Shown: in pieces, positions 49,246 through 58,336 of the stretch
Layout: each line of letters opens with the position of its first letter
Position numbering within the stretch: the stretch's first letter is position 1
Source of the DNA: Paenibacillus piscarius
GTDB lineage: Bacteria; Bacillota; Bacilli; Paenibacillales; Paenibacillaceae
Direction of reading: 5' to 3'
DNA length: 64,000 nt
Assembly (NCBI RefSeq): GCF_022234545.1
Contig: NZ_JAIEUI010000001.1
Span: 418,899-482,898, forward strand
The notes under the pieces: generated by a model
The model's input: only the letters and a program-made list of their open reading frames with translations
What the model was told of the DNA's origin: nothing
Database searches by the model: none
Made by a program: the position numbers and the translations under genes

Positions 49246-49452
49246 TTGGCTACAGATTTGGACGAATACGAAGGGTTACATGAATTGACTCAGTATTGCG
49301 GAACTCGTTTAGTTGACGATGCAGAAATACCGTTCAGAGTTGATATGATCCAATCTGAATATTGGCCTGAGGTTGGCGAGAATAATTTCGTTATGGGGGG
49401 AGAAAGTTTGGGGAATGGAGTGTCTGCCCGACCTCGTAACAAGCGAAAGTAG
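49246..49452 (+). CDS. Short hypothetical protein or fragment
   Basis: A TTG-started frame of 68 codons (TDLDEYEGLHELTQYCGTRL, PFRVDMIQSEYWPEVGE) has no ribosome site. It may be the end of a decayed gene in the patch after the tRNA. Weakly supported. Confidence 0.3.
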   Translation: MATDLDEYEGLHELTQYCGTRLVDDAEIPFRVDMIQSEYWPEVGENNFVMGGESLGNGVSARPRNKRK

Positions 49453-49469
49453 TATATAGGTTAAAAGAC

Positions 49470-49503
49470 AAAGGCTGCGTGAGAAATATCCCACACAGCC
49501 TTT
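49470..49503 (-). terminator. Terminator after the Rpn-family gene
   Basis: On the minus strand AAAGGCTG-T-GTG and CAC-G-CAGCCTTT form the stem, followed by GTCTTTT. Confidence 0.7.
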
Positions 49504-49508
49504 AATAT

Positions 49509-50333
49509 TTAATGTGTTTTCCTCAGCGTTTTCAATTGATCGAAAGAAAGTCCTGTCAGTTCCGCAACTGTTGCAATGTCCATTCCTTTAGCCAGCATCT
49601 TTTGAGCCACTTCAAATTTTCCTTCCATCCTGGCACCTTCCAACATCGAGGCTTCATCATGAAGCGCTTTTTGCCTCATCTCATACAGACGCCTTGCTTC
49701 TGCATCTTGGCTTAGATATTCCAGTGCAGTCATTGCTTTACCCAAGGCAGGTTCGTTCACTTTCAACACCTCCCAGTTTGTCGTATCTTTGCTTTTCAGG
49801 AATAGCAGCCAATTGAGCAGGCCGCCTTCATTCGGTATATTTTGCGTACTTAACTTGGATAGCTCCATGATATGGATTTCAATGTCATCAATCAGTGCAA
49901 TCCCGCTGTGGTCTTCCCGTAGATGAAAGACGCTGTGGTATCGGTCATTGGGGAGAATGTAGAAATTCAGGATGTTGATCGTGACGCATTTTCGAAGTTG
50001 CTTGTAGGATTGCCCTTCTTCAAGCTGCCCTGCGTATTGCTTACTCCAATAGTATAGCGTCCGCTTCTCGTTGTCGTATTTGTTGAACAGTTGCATTTCG
50101 ACGTTAATTAACTTTCCTTCTGTCGTTCTGGCTTGGATATCGAAGATGAATTGCTTGTCGCGCGGTGAATCCTTGTCCGTGTAGGGGTTCATTAATATGA
50201 TCTCTGTTAGCGGTGGTTCGCCAGATTCCATGAAAGTTCTGTTAAGGAAAGCAAGTAGAATATCCTTGTTCTCCTCGCTGCCGAAGATACGTTTAAAAAC
50301 GAAATCGTTCTTGGGGTCAAGTAGGTCATGCAT
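49509..50333 (-). CDS. Rpn-family recombination-promoting nuclease/putative transposase
   Basis: The 274-residue protein has the PD-(D/E)XK_2 signature: DPKNDFVFKRIFG near the start, FDIQARTTEGKLINVEMQLF (Asp, Glu-x-Gln), LYYWSKQYAGQL and a C-terminal AQKMLAKGMDIATVAELTGLS tail. Rpn proteins are DNA endonucleases that promote RecA-independent recombination. The ATG at 50333 is 9 bases after GGAG. It is intact, unlike the remnant at 48072. Confidence 0.88.
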   Translation of the reverse strand: MHDLLDPKNDFVFKRIFGSEENKDILLAFLNRTFMESGEPPLTEIILMNPYTDKDSPRDKQFIFDIQARTTEGKLINVEMQLFNKYDNEKRTLYYWSKQYAGQLEEGQSYKQLRKCVTINILNFYILPNDRYHSVFHLREDHSGIALIDDIEIHIMELSKLSTQNIPNEGGLLNWLLFLKSKDTTNWEVLKVNEPALGKAMTALEYLSQDAEARRLYEMRQKALHDEASMLEGARMEGKFEVAQKMLAKGMDIATVAELTGLSFDQLKTLRKTH

Positions 50334-50638
50334 TCGAATCAACTCCAATCCTTATCATCATTATTATACTATGATTCCCATCTAAGTACATAATTCGCTT
50401 CAAACAGTAGGAGCCTGATAAAGAGTAAACTGCTGCTGATCGGCAAATCTTAAAACCGAATATGGTAGCATACACAAAATAACTGGCGGAGTCCACAGGT
50501 TATATCACTATTCAACTGCTTGATTTACAAGCCTCCAGGATATCTTCGAACAGCAACACGGCACCATCTATATGGTATATTACAATCATAGCGTTAAACT
50601 GGAAGATACATTCATTCTATCGGCTAAACATCATTCGT

Positions 50639-50773
50639 ATGAATCAAAAGGTGGAATTCTCTTATGAAATGGAAGGGATCAGAAAATTCAGAGAGTTGCC
50701 GCAGGCGGTGACGTATCCGGGAATATACCCTGTCTTATTAGCCAGAGTGAACGAATATATCATCAAGCGGTGA
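50639..50773 (+). CDS. Small ORF, 44 residues, possible gene remnant
   Basis: The ATG at 50639 opens a frame with protein-like content (FSYEMEGIRKFRELPQAVTY, LLARVNEYIIKR) ending just before the ribosome site of the regulator at 50789. An out-of-frame stretch upstream (MVYYNHSVKLEDTF, about 50570-50667) may be its earlier part, so the two could be halves of one frameshifted gene. The rest of 50334-50570 shows nothing clear. Confidence 0.35.
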   Translation: MNQKVEFSYEMEGIRKFRELPQAVTYPGIYPVLLARVNEYIIKR

Positions 50774-50788
50774 GAGGAGGCGAGGTGC

Positions 50789-51598
50789 ATGACTCAAGAG
50801 ATTACAAGATTTAAGCGCCTTGGCGCATACCTCAGATCCCGGCGGGACCGTCTTCAGCCTGAAGCGGCGGGGATTAAGGAAACGGGGAGTCAACGCAGAA
50901 CCCCGGGGCTGCGGCGGGAGGAAGTTGCTGTTCTGGCCGGTCTTAGCAGCACTTATTATACTTGGCTCGAACAAGGCAGAGAGGTTACCGCCTCCAGAGA
51001 GGTCATGGAGAGTCTTAGTCAGGCTCTGCGGTTGTCGGCAGATGAGCGGAAGCATCTGTTCGAGCTGTGGAATCCGGGCCTGCCGGATACGATTGCTTCT
51101 ATTAATGAGGCGAGGCCCGGGCTGAATCCGCAATGGCGGGATATTATCCGCCAGTTGTCGTATCCGGCTTTTATTACGAATGAGCGGTCCGAGGTGCTGG
51201 CCTGGAATGATATGGCATGTAAAGTGCTCAGCAATTTCGAGATTCTGCCTGCTTCTGACCGTATTATGATGCGCCAGCTGTTCCTTGATCCGGAGCTACG
51301 GCGGCGGATGGTGAACTGGGAGGAATTCGCTCTTCATTCCGTGGCGGTATACCGGACCTATTATGACTTGAACCTGCACGATCCCTGGCATAAGGAGATG
51401 GTCCAGCAGCTCTGTGGTGAGAGCGCAGACTTCTTGAGGATGTGGAAGCAACACGATATCCAGCACAAAAGGGTGAACCGTGTAGTCATCCTGAATCTGG
51501 ATACGAATCAGCCGGTTACTTACGATGTGAATTCTATGGCGAATCTGGCGGATCATCCGGGTGTACATGTTTGTATCTATACGCCTGTCTCCGTCTAA
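50789..51598 (+). CDS. XRE-type regulator with MmyB-like ligand-binding domain
   Basis: The 269-residue protein has an N-terminal helix-turn-helix (RRTPGLRREEVAVLAGLSST, YYTWLEQGREVTAS) and a C-terminal MmyB-type PAS-like domain (PAFITNERSEVLAWNDMACKVL, DNPGVHV-like end). Such regulators usually control a neighbouring oxidoreductase, here the aldo/keto reductase 158 bp downstream. GAGAGGAGGCGAGGTG precedes the ATG. Confidence 0.9.
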   Translation: MTQEITRFKRLGAYLRSRRDRLQPEAAGIKETGSQRRTPGLRREEVAVLAGLSSTYYTWLEQGREVTASREVMESLSQALRLSADERKHLFELWNPGLPDTIASINEARPGLNPQWRDIIRQLSYPAFITNERSEVLAWNDMACKVLSNFEILPASDRIMMRQLFLDPELRRRMVNWEEFALHSVAVYRTYYDLNLHDPWHKEMVQQLCGESADFLRMWKQHDIQHKRVNRVVILNLDTNQPVTYDVNSMANLADHPGVHVCIYTPVSV

Positions 51599-51756
51599 CA
51601 GACCATCTTCAGAATCCGTTTGCCTGATAGGGCTGCTTATTGCTTCCTGGTAATGATCTTACTAGCATGAACGTACTGTGGCTGCTCTAAGGCAGGACAG
51701 GTAGAATAAGGGCATGTTCACTAATATCTTTTACAGGGAAAAGAGGGAGACCATTC

Positions 51757-52710
51757 ATGCAAACCAGAACACTCGGCAACACAGGACTGACCGTATCCGC
51801 AATGGGACTTGGAACGATGATGATGCCGGACAATGAAGAGTCGGTACAGACCATTCATGGCGCACTAGACCTTGGAGTTACCCTGCTGGACACAGCGGAT
51901 ATCTACGGAGACTTCCTGCAGCAGCGCTTTGGCGGCAATGAGCGGCTCGTGGGACGGGCGCTTAAGGGCCGGAGAGACCAGGCAGTGGTGGCAACCAAAT
52001 TCGGTATCACGCATACCCAGGGACCCAAGGGAGACCCCGCCTATATCAAAAAATCCGTAGATGCCAGCCTCTATCATCTCGGTATGGACTACATTGATCT
52101 GTACTATCAGCACCGGCCAGACCCCAATACTCCTATTGAGGAGACAATGGGGACGCTGGCTGAGCTCGTCAAGGAAGGCAAAATCCGCTATATCGGCTTA
52201 TCTGAGGTGTCAACTGAGCTGATCCGCCGTGCCCATGCTGTGCATCCGGTCACTGCACTGCAGACGGAATTCTCGCTCTGGAGCCGTGAGGTGGAGGACG
52301 AAATTCTGCCGCTGGTCAAGGAGCTGGGCATCGGCTTTGTGGCCTATAGCCCGCTGGGCCGCGGATTTCTGACGGGTCAAATCAAGAGCTTCGATGATCT
52401 TCCAGAGGATGACTACCGGCGCCATTACCCGCGGTTCCAGGGAGAGAACTTCGCCCGGAATCTGGAGGTGGTCTCGCTGATTGAGCAGATGGCAGCGGAG
52501 AAGGGCTGTGCTCCGGCCCAGCTTGCACTGGCCTGGCTTCTGGCCCAAGGCGAGCAGATTGTGCCCATCCCAGGAACCAAGCGGCTCACGCGTGTACAAG
52601 AGAACCTTGGCGCGCTCCAGGTTACCCTGACGGCGGAGGATCTCGCACTCATTGAGCGGATCTCCCCGAAGGGAGTTGCAGCCGGAGAGCGTTATCCGGG
52701 CCAGAATTAA
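51757..52710 (+). CDS. Aldo/keto reductase
   Basis: This 317-residue TIM-barrel NADPH reductase has the catalytic tetrad in LLDTADIYG (Asp, Tyr), VATKFG (Lys) and LYYQHRPDP (His), and the cofactor-binding [17 protein letters not shown] near the end. It resembles the AKR13-type group acting on small aldehydes. GAGGGAG precedes the ATG. The MmyB-like regulator upstream is the likely controller. Confidence 0.92.
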   Translation: MQTRTLGNTGLTVSAMGLGTMMMPDNEESVQTIHGALDLGVTLLDTADIYGDFLQQRFGGNERLVGRALKGRRDQAVVATKFGITHTQGPKGDPAYIKKSVDASLYHLGMDYIDLYYQHRPDPNTPIEETMGTLAELVKEGKIRYIGLSEVSTELIRRAHAVHPVTALQTEFSLWSREVEDEILPLVKELGIGFVAYSPLGRGFLTGQIKSFDDLPEDDYRRHYPRFQGENFARNLEVVSLIEQMAAEKGCAPAQLALAWLLAQGEQIVPIPGTKRLTRVQENLGALQVTLTAEDLALIERISPKGVAAGERYPGQN

Positions 52711-52742
52711 TTCATTACTGCAGCTAACCCCCGGCAACTCTG

Positions 52743-54410
52743 TCAGCTCCTCCCTGGATCAGCTTGCAGCCGTTCCATCTCCTCCTGAATCCGCTCTACA
52801 TCGATCCGCTCGAATAATAACTCCAGCTTCGTTACAGGCTGGTGGGGAGGCACAGCTATGGGCTGCCATACAGGTTCACCGATGGACAGGAATCCCCTGA
52901 TCTTCCTGCAGGCGAAGGGGATGAACGGGTTCAGCAGATTAGACAGGTTGGCTATGATCTGCACACAAGTGTAGATCGTGTGGCTGGCAGCGGCCGGCTC
53001 CTCCTTCACCTGCAGCCACGGCTGCTGCTGGTCGAAATACTTGTTAGCCTGGCGGATATGGGTGAAGATGATTTCAAGGGCATCTTTGAAGTGCCCGGCT
53101 TCAATCAGCCGTCCGGCTTCACGGTACAGGTGATCCAGACTGCCGGCCCATCCCTCGGACAGTACCCCCTCAGGCACCTTGCCGTCCCAAGACTTGTTCA
53201 CGAAGGCCAGGCTGCGGTTCACGAAGTTGCCGAAGGCTCCCAGCAGCTCGCTGTTATGGCTGTAGATGAATTCTCTCCAGGAGAAGTCGGTATCCCGCTT
53301 CTCAGGGCCGTTTGCAATCAGGAAATAACGGATGGAGTCCGGGTCATACCGGCTGAGGATATCCGGTACCCAGACGGCCCAATTGCGGCTGGTCGAGAAT
53401 TTCTGCCCTTCGAGGGTCAGATATTCAGAGGCGAAGATCCGGTCCGGCAGATGCAGTTCTTCCGCACCCAGCAGGAGCGCGGGCCAGATGAGGCTGTGGA
53501 AAGGAATGTTGTCCTTCCCGTGCACATAATAAGCGGTTATAGAAAGCTCCCCGGGAGCTTCTTGACCGGTTGGAGCAATCCAGAAATCCTCCCAGCGGCG
53601 GCCGGTCTCGGCCGCCCATTGCTTGCTGGCGGACAGATAGCCGCTGACTGCTTCGATCCATACATAGATTTTTTTGCCTGCGAAGCCGTCAGCCGGGACC
53701 TCCACCCCCCAGTCCAAATCCCGCGTTGCAGCCCGGTCCTGAAGCCCTTCCTGCAGATATCTCCTTGTCAGCCGGACCGCATTATCCCGCCAGCCTTGAG
53801 CCGACTCCGTATATTCGGTAAGGGCACTTTGGAAGCTGGACAGCGACAGATAATAATGTACCGTAGAACGCAGCACAGGCGGGGACCCGCAGAGGGCACA
53901 GGTGCGTTCCAGCAGATCCACCGGATCAAGAATGGCCGAGCAGTAATCGCACTGGTCTCCCCGGGCCTGCTGTCCGCAGACCGGACAGATTCCATTCACA
54001 TAACGGTCAGGCAAGTATCGCTGGTCCTCCTCACAATAGCATTGGAGCGTGGACTTCTGATACAGATACCCGTGATCCAGCAGCTTCTTGAACAGCTCTT
54101 GCATCGTGCTGTGGTGATGCGGCTGATCTGTCCGCGTATACAGGTCATACGTGAAGCCGAGGGCACGGAAGCAATCGGCGAACTCCTCATGATACCGGCT
54201 GGCGAATGCAGCGGGAGATACTCCTTCCTGTGCTGCCTGCACAGCAACGGGAGTACCGTGGCAGTCGCTGCCAGACACATACAGCACAGCGTCGCCCTTA
54301 GCGCGGTGGTACCGGGCCAGAATATCTCCAGGCAGAATGCTGGCCAGCCTGCCCAGATGCAGGGAGCCGTTGGCATACGGCCATGCCCCGCCAATGAAAA
54401 TGTTTGTCAT
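52743..54410 (-). CDS. metG: Methionyl-tRNA synthetase, archaeal-type (MetRS2-like)
   Basis: This 555-residue class I synthetase has a HIGH-type motif HLGR in [11 protein letters not shown], a double zinc knuckle ([16 protein letters not shown], then CALCG) and a KMSKS-equivalent [11 protein letters not shown]. It ends with a helical anticodon-binding domain and lacks the C-terminal EMAP/tRNA-binding extension. The KFSTSRNW signature is what I associate with archaeal enzymes and with bacterial MetRS2, which can resist inhibitors of the common Firmicute enzyme. A T-box leader with ATG specifier controls it. A second metS gene would be expected elsewhere. Confidence 0.88.
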   Translation of the reverse strand: MTNIFIGGAWPYANGSLHLGRLASILPGDILARYHRAKGDAVLYVSGSDCHGTPVAVQAAQEGVSPAAFASRYHEEFADCFRALGFTYDLYTRTDQPHHHSTMQELFKKLLDHGYLYQKSTLQCYCEEDQRYLPDRYVNGICPVCGQQARGDQCDYCSAILDPVDLLERTCALCGSPPVLRSTVHYYLSLSSFQSALTEYTESAQGWRDNAVRLTRRYLQEGLQDRAATRDLDWGVEVPADGFAGKKIYVWIEAVSGYLSASKQWAAETGRRWEDFWIAPTGQEAPGELSITAYYVHGKDNIPFHSLIWPALLLGAEELHLPDRIFASEYLTLEGQKFSTSRNWAVWVPDILSRYDPDSIRYFLIANGPEKRDTDFSWREFIYSHNSELLGAFGNFVNRSLAFVNKSWDGKVPEGVLSEGWAGSLDHLYREAGRLIEAGHFKDALEIIFTHIRQANKYFDQQQPWLQVKEEPAAASHTIYTCVQIIANLSNLLNPFIPFACRKIRGFLSIGEPVWQPIAVPPHQPVTKLELLFERIDVERIQEEMERLQADPGRS

Positions 54411-54435
54411 GTCTTATTCCTCCTCCGGATTAGTG

Positions 54436-54745
54436 AACGCAAAAAAGGCACTCATCCCCCTAAGGGACGAGAGCCTGTGCTCACGTGTTACCACCCAAAT
54501 TCATCAATGCCTTGCAGCATTCACCTCTTCAGGTACGGCCGCAAAAATAGCGGGTATACCCTAGCACAGTAACGGGTGCGGGTTCCGGCGCAGCCTACGG
54601 CCCATTCATGCGGGCTTCGGTGCGCAGCTCTGAGACCATATTCCCTAGGGTTTTCTTTACTCCTTTTCAGCAACCGGAGCTCTCTGTGAAAGAATTGCCA
54701 AGGTACTCTTTCTCTTCATAGCCTTTGTAGTTATCCTAATTACTG
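54436..54745 (-). promoter_or_regulatory. T-box riboswitch, methionine-specific
   Basis: On the minus strand the leader has Stem I features (AGAGAGCTCCGG-type GA-rich motif near 54680) and a specifier-loop candidate GAATATGGTC with ATG at 54637-54639. The T-box sequence TGGGTGGTAACACG is at about 54485-54498. A terminator stem GGCTCTCGTCCC / GGGGGATGAGTGCC follows, with TTTTTT near 54445. Uncharged tRNA-Met should favour readthrough into the synthetase gene. Confidence 0.9.
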
Positions 54746-54748
54746 GAT

Positions 54749-54778
54749 AGCATATACGCAGCCGTGTTCCGATGTCAA
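54749..54778 (-). promoter_or_regulatory. Promoter of the T-box leader
   Basis: On the minus strand TTGACA (54773-54778) and TATGCT (54749-54754) are 18 bp apart, just upstream of the T-box leader. Confidence 0.75.
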
Positions 54779-54856
54779 CCCCCTCCCTGCATTTGCCAAA
54801 CCCCCTATCCGTGTGCGACAGTAGAGAGGAAGTGATTGTGAAGGAGATTGAGACTA

Positions 54857-55936
54857 TTGCCGGACAACAAGCAGGAACACAAGAAAAGCTCAGGAGCCAT
54901 GGGGTGGCTGGGCAGCGGGATCGTGCTGCTGCTGCTCAAGGGGAAAGCGGTGCTGTCTCTGCTCAAGCTGGGGAAAATCGCTGGCCCGCTGATCTCCATG
55001 ATGGTGTCCATCTGGGCCTACGCCCTGATCTCGCCCTGGGAATTCGCCGCAGGCTTCGTGGCCTTATTATTCGTGCATGAAATTGGGCATGTGCTGGCAG
55101 CCAAGCGGATCGGACTGCCGGTGAGCGCACCGCTGTTTATTCCATTCATGGGCGCCCTGATTACGATGAAGAAGCAGCCGCTGGATGCCAGGGAGGAAGC
55201 TTATGTAGCCTTTGGCGGTCCGGTGCTGGGGAGCATCGGCGCAGCCGTCGTATTTGGAGCAGCCTATTATTATCACAGCCCGCTCTTATATTCTCTTGCT
55301 TACGTCGGCTTCTTCCTGAACCTGATTAATCTGCTGCCGATCCATCCGCTGGACGGGGGAAGAATTGCCACGGCGGTGACACGCTGGCTGTGGCTGGTCG
55401 GACTGGTAGGGGGCCTAGTGGTTATTGTGTATCTGAAGTCGGTGCTGTTCTTCATTATCTGGCTGCTGTTCGCTTATGATCTGTATAAGAAATACATCAG
55501 TCAGCGCAAGCAGAACCAAGCTCATGCGGTGTTAAAAAGCTTCCTGATTCCGATCGAGAATCTGCAGGAGCAAGGCTATCTGATTCCCGGTCCTGAGCAC
55601 AAGCGGGATCTGCCCTTCACCACTTACAGTGATCTGGAGCGCCAGCAGTATGTGGGCGTGCACTGGGAGAACCTGGACTATTACGGCACAACAACGATGC
55701 CGGTGCAGTCCCTGATCCGCAAGGTCCGGATTGCGCAGCTGGAGCAGATCTATGTGGATACGAAGCTGCATCTGAAGATGCAGTGCGAGATCAGCTTCAC
55801 GGTGTATGACAACGAGAAATACTATGATGTGCCTGCTGCCTCCCGCTGGAGATACGGGATTGCTTATTTTGTGCTTGCCGGATTCCTCGGAGGCATGATG
55901 TACCTGGTCCATGTGGTGGGAAATGTAAATTTATAA
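54857..55936 (+). CDS. Site-2-protease-family (M50) membrane metalloprotease
   Basis: This protein of about 359 residues has several membrane spans. The zinc motif HEIGH is in LLFVHEIGHVLAAKR, and the third ligand is in NLLPIHPLDGGR, so the active site is complete. A C-terminal soluble part (about 205-335) precedes a last span. Such proteases cut membrane-bound regulators; no partner anti-sigma factor is adjacent. The likely start is TTG 54857, 9 bases after AAGGAGA; TTG 54848 is too close to it. Confidence 0.88.
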   Translation: MPDNKQEHKKSSGAMGWLGSGIVLLLLKGKAVLSLLKLGKIAGPLISMMVSIWAYALISPWEFAAGFVALLFVHEIGHVLAAKRIGLPVSAPLFIPFMGALITMKKQPLDAREEAYVAFGGPVLGSIGAAVVFGAAYYYHSPLLYSLAYVGFFLNLINLLPIHPLDGGRIATAVTRWLWLVGLVGGLVVIVYLKSVLFFIIWLLFAYDLYKKYISQRKQNQAHAVLKSFLIPIENLQEQGYLIPGPEHKRDLPFTTYSDLERQQYVGVHWENLDYYGTTTMPVQSLIRKVRIAQLEQIYVDTKLHLKMQCEISFTVYDNEKYYDVPAASRWRYGIAYFVLAGFLGGMMYLVHVVGNVNL

Positions 55937-56004
55937 TTATTCGTTTAGGGGCCTCCCGATTCGTCAAAGCTGAATAACAGCGAGATGAGGAAGGAGGCAT
56001 TGCA

Positions 56005-56232
56005 ATGCGTATGACAAAATTAGCTCTCCTGTCCATAGGAGCCTGCCTCCTGATGGGATCAGCCGGCTGCGGAAACGGCAAGACGCTTCCGGTATATACG
56101 GAAGTAGGGCTCATGCCGGGGCTGGACGGTGGCCTGGACGGAGGTCTGAATTCGGGTAACCGCCTGAAGTCGCCGGTGCTGCGGGATGTGTATGACGGTT
56201 CGATTCCTGAAGAGGTCTATGACACGCCCTGA
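56005..56232 (+). CDS. Small lipoprotein
   Basis: This 75-residue protein has a signal sequence with lipobox GSAGC at about residue 22 and a Gly/Asp/Leu repeat (GLDGGLDGGLNSG). There is no recognised domain. AAGGAGGCATTGCA precedes the ATG. It follows the protease gene by 68 bp and may be cotranscribed. Confidence 0.65.
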   Translation: MRMTKLALLSIGACLLMGSAGCGNGKTLPVYTEVGLMPGLDGGLDGGLNSGNRLKSPVLRDVYDGSIPEEVYDTP

Positions 56233-56322
56233 ATGGTGCAGAGGCTCCGGGCTATATACAGATTATTAATAATTCTGTATAATCCTCAATATTGATTGGA
56301 CATATAGAGAGGAGCCGGAAGG

Positions 56323-56766
56323 ATGGCAGCAGAAATCGTTCATATCACTACAGAAGAGCAGCTTCAACAGGCGCTTAATATCCGCACGCAGGTGTTTGTG
56401 GAGGAGCAGCAGGTGCCGGTGGAAGAAGAGATTGATGAATATGATGTAATCAGCGATAATGTACATCATTTCCTGCTGATGGATAATGGTCAGCCGGTGG
56501 CGACCGGGAGAATGATCTACTATAAGGCAGGTACCGCCAAAATGCAGCGGATCGCTGTCCGCCAGGAATACCGTGCTAAGGGCTACGGCCGGATTCTGCT
56601 GCTGGCGATGGAGGAGCGGGCCAGTGAACTGGGGCTGGAAGCCTCGATTCTTGATGCGCAGTGTCAAGCGGAGCCCTTTTACCGCAAGCTGGGGTATGAA
56701 GTAATATCCCAAGAGCCCTTCTATGATGCGGGAATTCTTCATGTCAGAATGCAGAAAGCCTTGTAA
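56323..56766 (+). CDS. GNAT acetyltransferase (YjcF/ElaA-like)
   Basis: This 147-residue single-domain GNAT protein has a typical opening (NIRTQVFVEEQQVPVEEEID), the acetyl-CoA loop RIAVRQEYRAKGYGRILL and the C-terminal LDAQCQAEPFYRKLGYE. The substrate is unknown. GAGAGGAG precedes the ATG. Confidence 0.9.
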   Translation: MAAEIVHITTEEQLQQALNIRTQVFVEEQQVPVEEEIDEYDVISDNVHHFLLMDNGQPVATGRMIYYKAGTAKMQRIAVRQEYRAKGYGRILLLAMEERASELGLEASILDAQCQAEPFYRKLGYEVISQEPFYDAGILHVRMQKAL

Positions 56767-56858
56767 CCCGGCGGAGTACATACTCTTTCAAACATATGGA
56801 CAAGCTAGATATGAGCCTGATGGAGGCTAATCCAAGTGTGAAGGAGAGATTCTGCGTG

Positions 56859-57092
56859 ATGAATCATCAACGGGAACGCTTTACTGCCGCTAAACGCAAC
56901 GGTGACGGGGACCTGACCGAGTTCCAGACCTCATCCGGCCGTGTGCTGGATTATCAGCAGGCGCTTCAGGAGGTTCAATCCGGAAGTATTGAAGGGGTTA
57001 ACGTATTTAAGGGCAAAGACGGTGAAATGTATATCCGCGGTGATGCTGACGGTGATCCTACGAACAATCTGGATCAGCTTCCGTCTTTTTAA
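56859..57092 (+). CDS. DUF3892-family protein
   Basis: The 77-residue protein contains the DUF3892 pattern: LDYQQALQEVQSGSIEGVNV, FKGKDGEMYIRGDADGDPTN and NLDQLPSF. ATG 56859 is 10 bases after AAGGAGAG; the earlier in-frame ATG at 56796 has no ribosome site. The function is unknown. Confidence 0.75.
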   Translation: MNHQRERFTAAKRNGDGDLTEFQTSSGRVLDYQQALQEVQSGSIEGVNVFKGKDGEMYIRGDADGDPTNNLDQLPSF

Positions 57093-57117
57093 CCGGAGCA
57101 TAGATCAGGAAGAAACG

Positions 57118-57157
57118 GCCGGACAGGCGTCTTATGGACGCTTTTGTCCGGCTTTTT
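57118..57157 (+). terminator. Terminator after the DUF3892 gene
   Basis: GCCGGACA (57118-57125) pairs with TGTCCGGC (57145-57152), with an inner GCGTC/GACGC stem, then TTTTT. Confidence 0.9.
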
Positions 57158-57260
57158 GAGTTCCCTTCTGCAAAAAGAAATAAATCCCTGAATTCTGCGC
57201 AACTTGTCGCCCGGTTCGCAGTATACATTAACAGCATGAAATACTTGGAGGGGCTTTACA

Positions 57261-57815
57261 ATGAGATGGAGAAAAATTGCACTGTGCGTAATTGTATTTT
57301 CCATGATGGGCGGTTCATATTTATTCGCTGACGCGGTGAATCAGAGGATCAAAGTGTCCAGCAATGGAAGGGAGCTGGCCGATGGAGGCTACCTGATCGA
57401 CGGCAAGGCTTATATTCCTGCACGGGAAGCGGGCGGCATTGTCAGCTGGGACGGCTCCGGCCGGGTGACTATTCTGAAGCCCAATGTTCATATTGTACTG
57501 TTCAAGGGTGATACTGTATTCGGCAATGTGAACACAGGCAAGCTGAAGATGAAAATTCTGACCCAGGTGGACAGCCTGAAGGAGAGCATCTCGGCTGTGA
57601 AGGTGGCTATTACAGACCCGTCAGGGAATGTAAAGGATATTCTGGAGGATTCAGGGGGCTCCAAGAATGAGGATTTCTGGTTCTCCACCCCGGAATTCAC
57701 CTATGATTTCAAGGAACCCGGCAAGTACAGTGTAGGCTTCTTCGTGAAGGCCTCGAAGAACGGAGATTACATTCTTGTGTCAGAGAAGGTCGTAACGGCC
57801 TCAGGGAAGAATTAA
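57261..57815 (+). CDS. Secreted stalk-domain protein
   Basis: The 184-residue protein has a signal peptide (about 1-24, ending in FADA) and a short copper-amine-oxidase-N-type stalk domain (IKVSSNGRELADGGYLIDGK, YIPAREAGGIVSWD, VTILKP). A beta-sandwich follows (AVKVAITDPSGNVKD, YDFKEPGKYSVGFFVKAS). It is presumably exported. GGAGGGGC precedes the ATG. The function is unknown. Confidence 0.75.
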   Translation: MRWRKIALCVIVFSMMGGSYLFADAVNQRIKVSSNGRELADGGYLIDGKAYIPAREAGGIVSWDGSGRVTILKPNVHIVLFKGDTVFGNVNTGKLKMKILTQVDSLKESISAVKVAITDPSGNVKDILEDSGGSKNEDFWFSTPEFTYDFKEPGKYSVGFFVKASKNGDYILVSEKVVTASGKN

Positions 57816-57898
57816 GCCTCCGTAAGCAAATTGACCTGACTTATCTTACGTGTTACGATACCAAATGTAGGATAATTCAATTAAAGCGAGGTATTTCA

Positions 57899-58222
57899 AT
57901 GAGCGATCACAAACATGAGCATGGCCATGAACATGGTGAAGCATGCGGTTGCGGACATGATCACGACCATGAGCACGAGGAGTTTGTGCTGACCTTGACG
58001 AACGAGCAGGGCGAAGATGTAGAAATGGTACTGGTGGAAACGTTTGATGTAGGTGAGAAATTGTACGCCCTGCTGCTCGAACGCGAGAACCCTGAAGCCG
58101 ACGGAATCATTCTTCGTATGGAAGAAGAGGACGAAGAGATGGTTCTGTACAACATTGAAGATGAAGCTGAATGGAAAGCTGTCGAAGAAGCTTATAACGA
58201 GCTGCTTGCCCAGCAAGAATAG
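57899..58222 (+). CDS. DUF1292 (YrzB-like) protein with His-rich N-terminus
   Basis: This 107-residue acidic protein has a His/Asp/Glu-rich N-terminus (HKHEHGHEHGEACGCGHDHD) that could bind metal. The DUF1292 core follows (FVLTLTNEQGEDVEMVLVET, LYALLLERENPEADGIILRM, EWKAVEEAYNELLA). In other Firmicutes DUF1292 genes sit near alaS-associated loci; here it is alone. AGCGAGG precedes the ATG. Confidence 0.85.
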   Translation: MSDHKHEHGHEHGEACGCGHDHDHEHEEFVLTLTNEQGEDVEMVLVETFDVGEKLYALLLERENPEADGIILRMEEEDEEMVLYNIEDEAEWKAVEEAYNELLAQQE

Positions 58223-58276
58223 ATCCCAGTCACTCCTTCATTTGGGTGTGTGCCGGACAAGCCGCCACCCAATGGC

Positions 58277-58309
58277 AAAACCCCGATACGGTAACTGTAT
58301 CGGGGTTTT
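58277..58309. terminator. Bidirectional terminator
   Basis: AAAACCCCGATAC pairs with GTATCGGGGTTTT around GGTAACT. It is symmetric, serving the DUF1292 gene and the convergent decarboxylase gene. Confidence 0.9.
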
Positions 58310-58336
58310 GTATTGCGTTTGCCGGAGTGATCCTGC

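Noticed and set aside
49509-50333. An intact insertion sequence
   Set aside because: Although Rpn proteins are called putative transposases, no terminal inverted repeats or target-site duplication could be seen around the gene.
52842-54572. 576-codon plus-strand frame over the MetRS gene and T-box
   Set aside because: It is antisense to a well-supported synthetase and riboswitch; it is long only because of high GC in the opposite codon positions.
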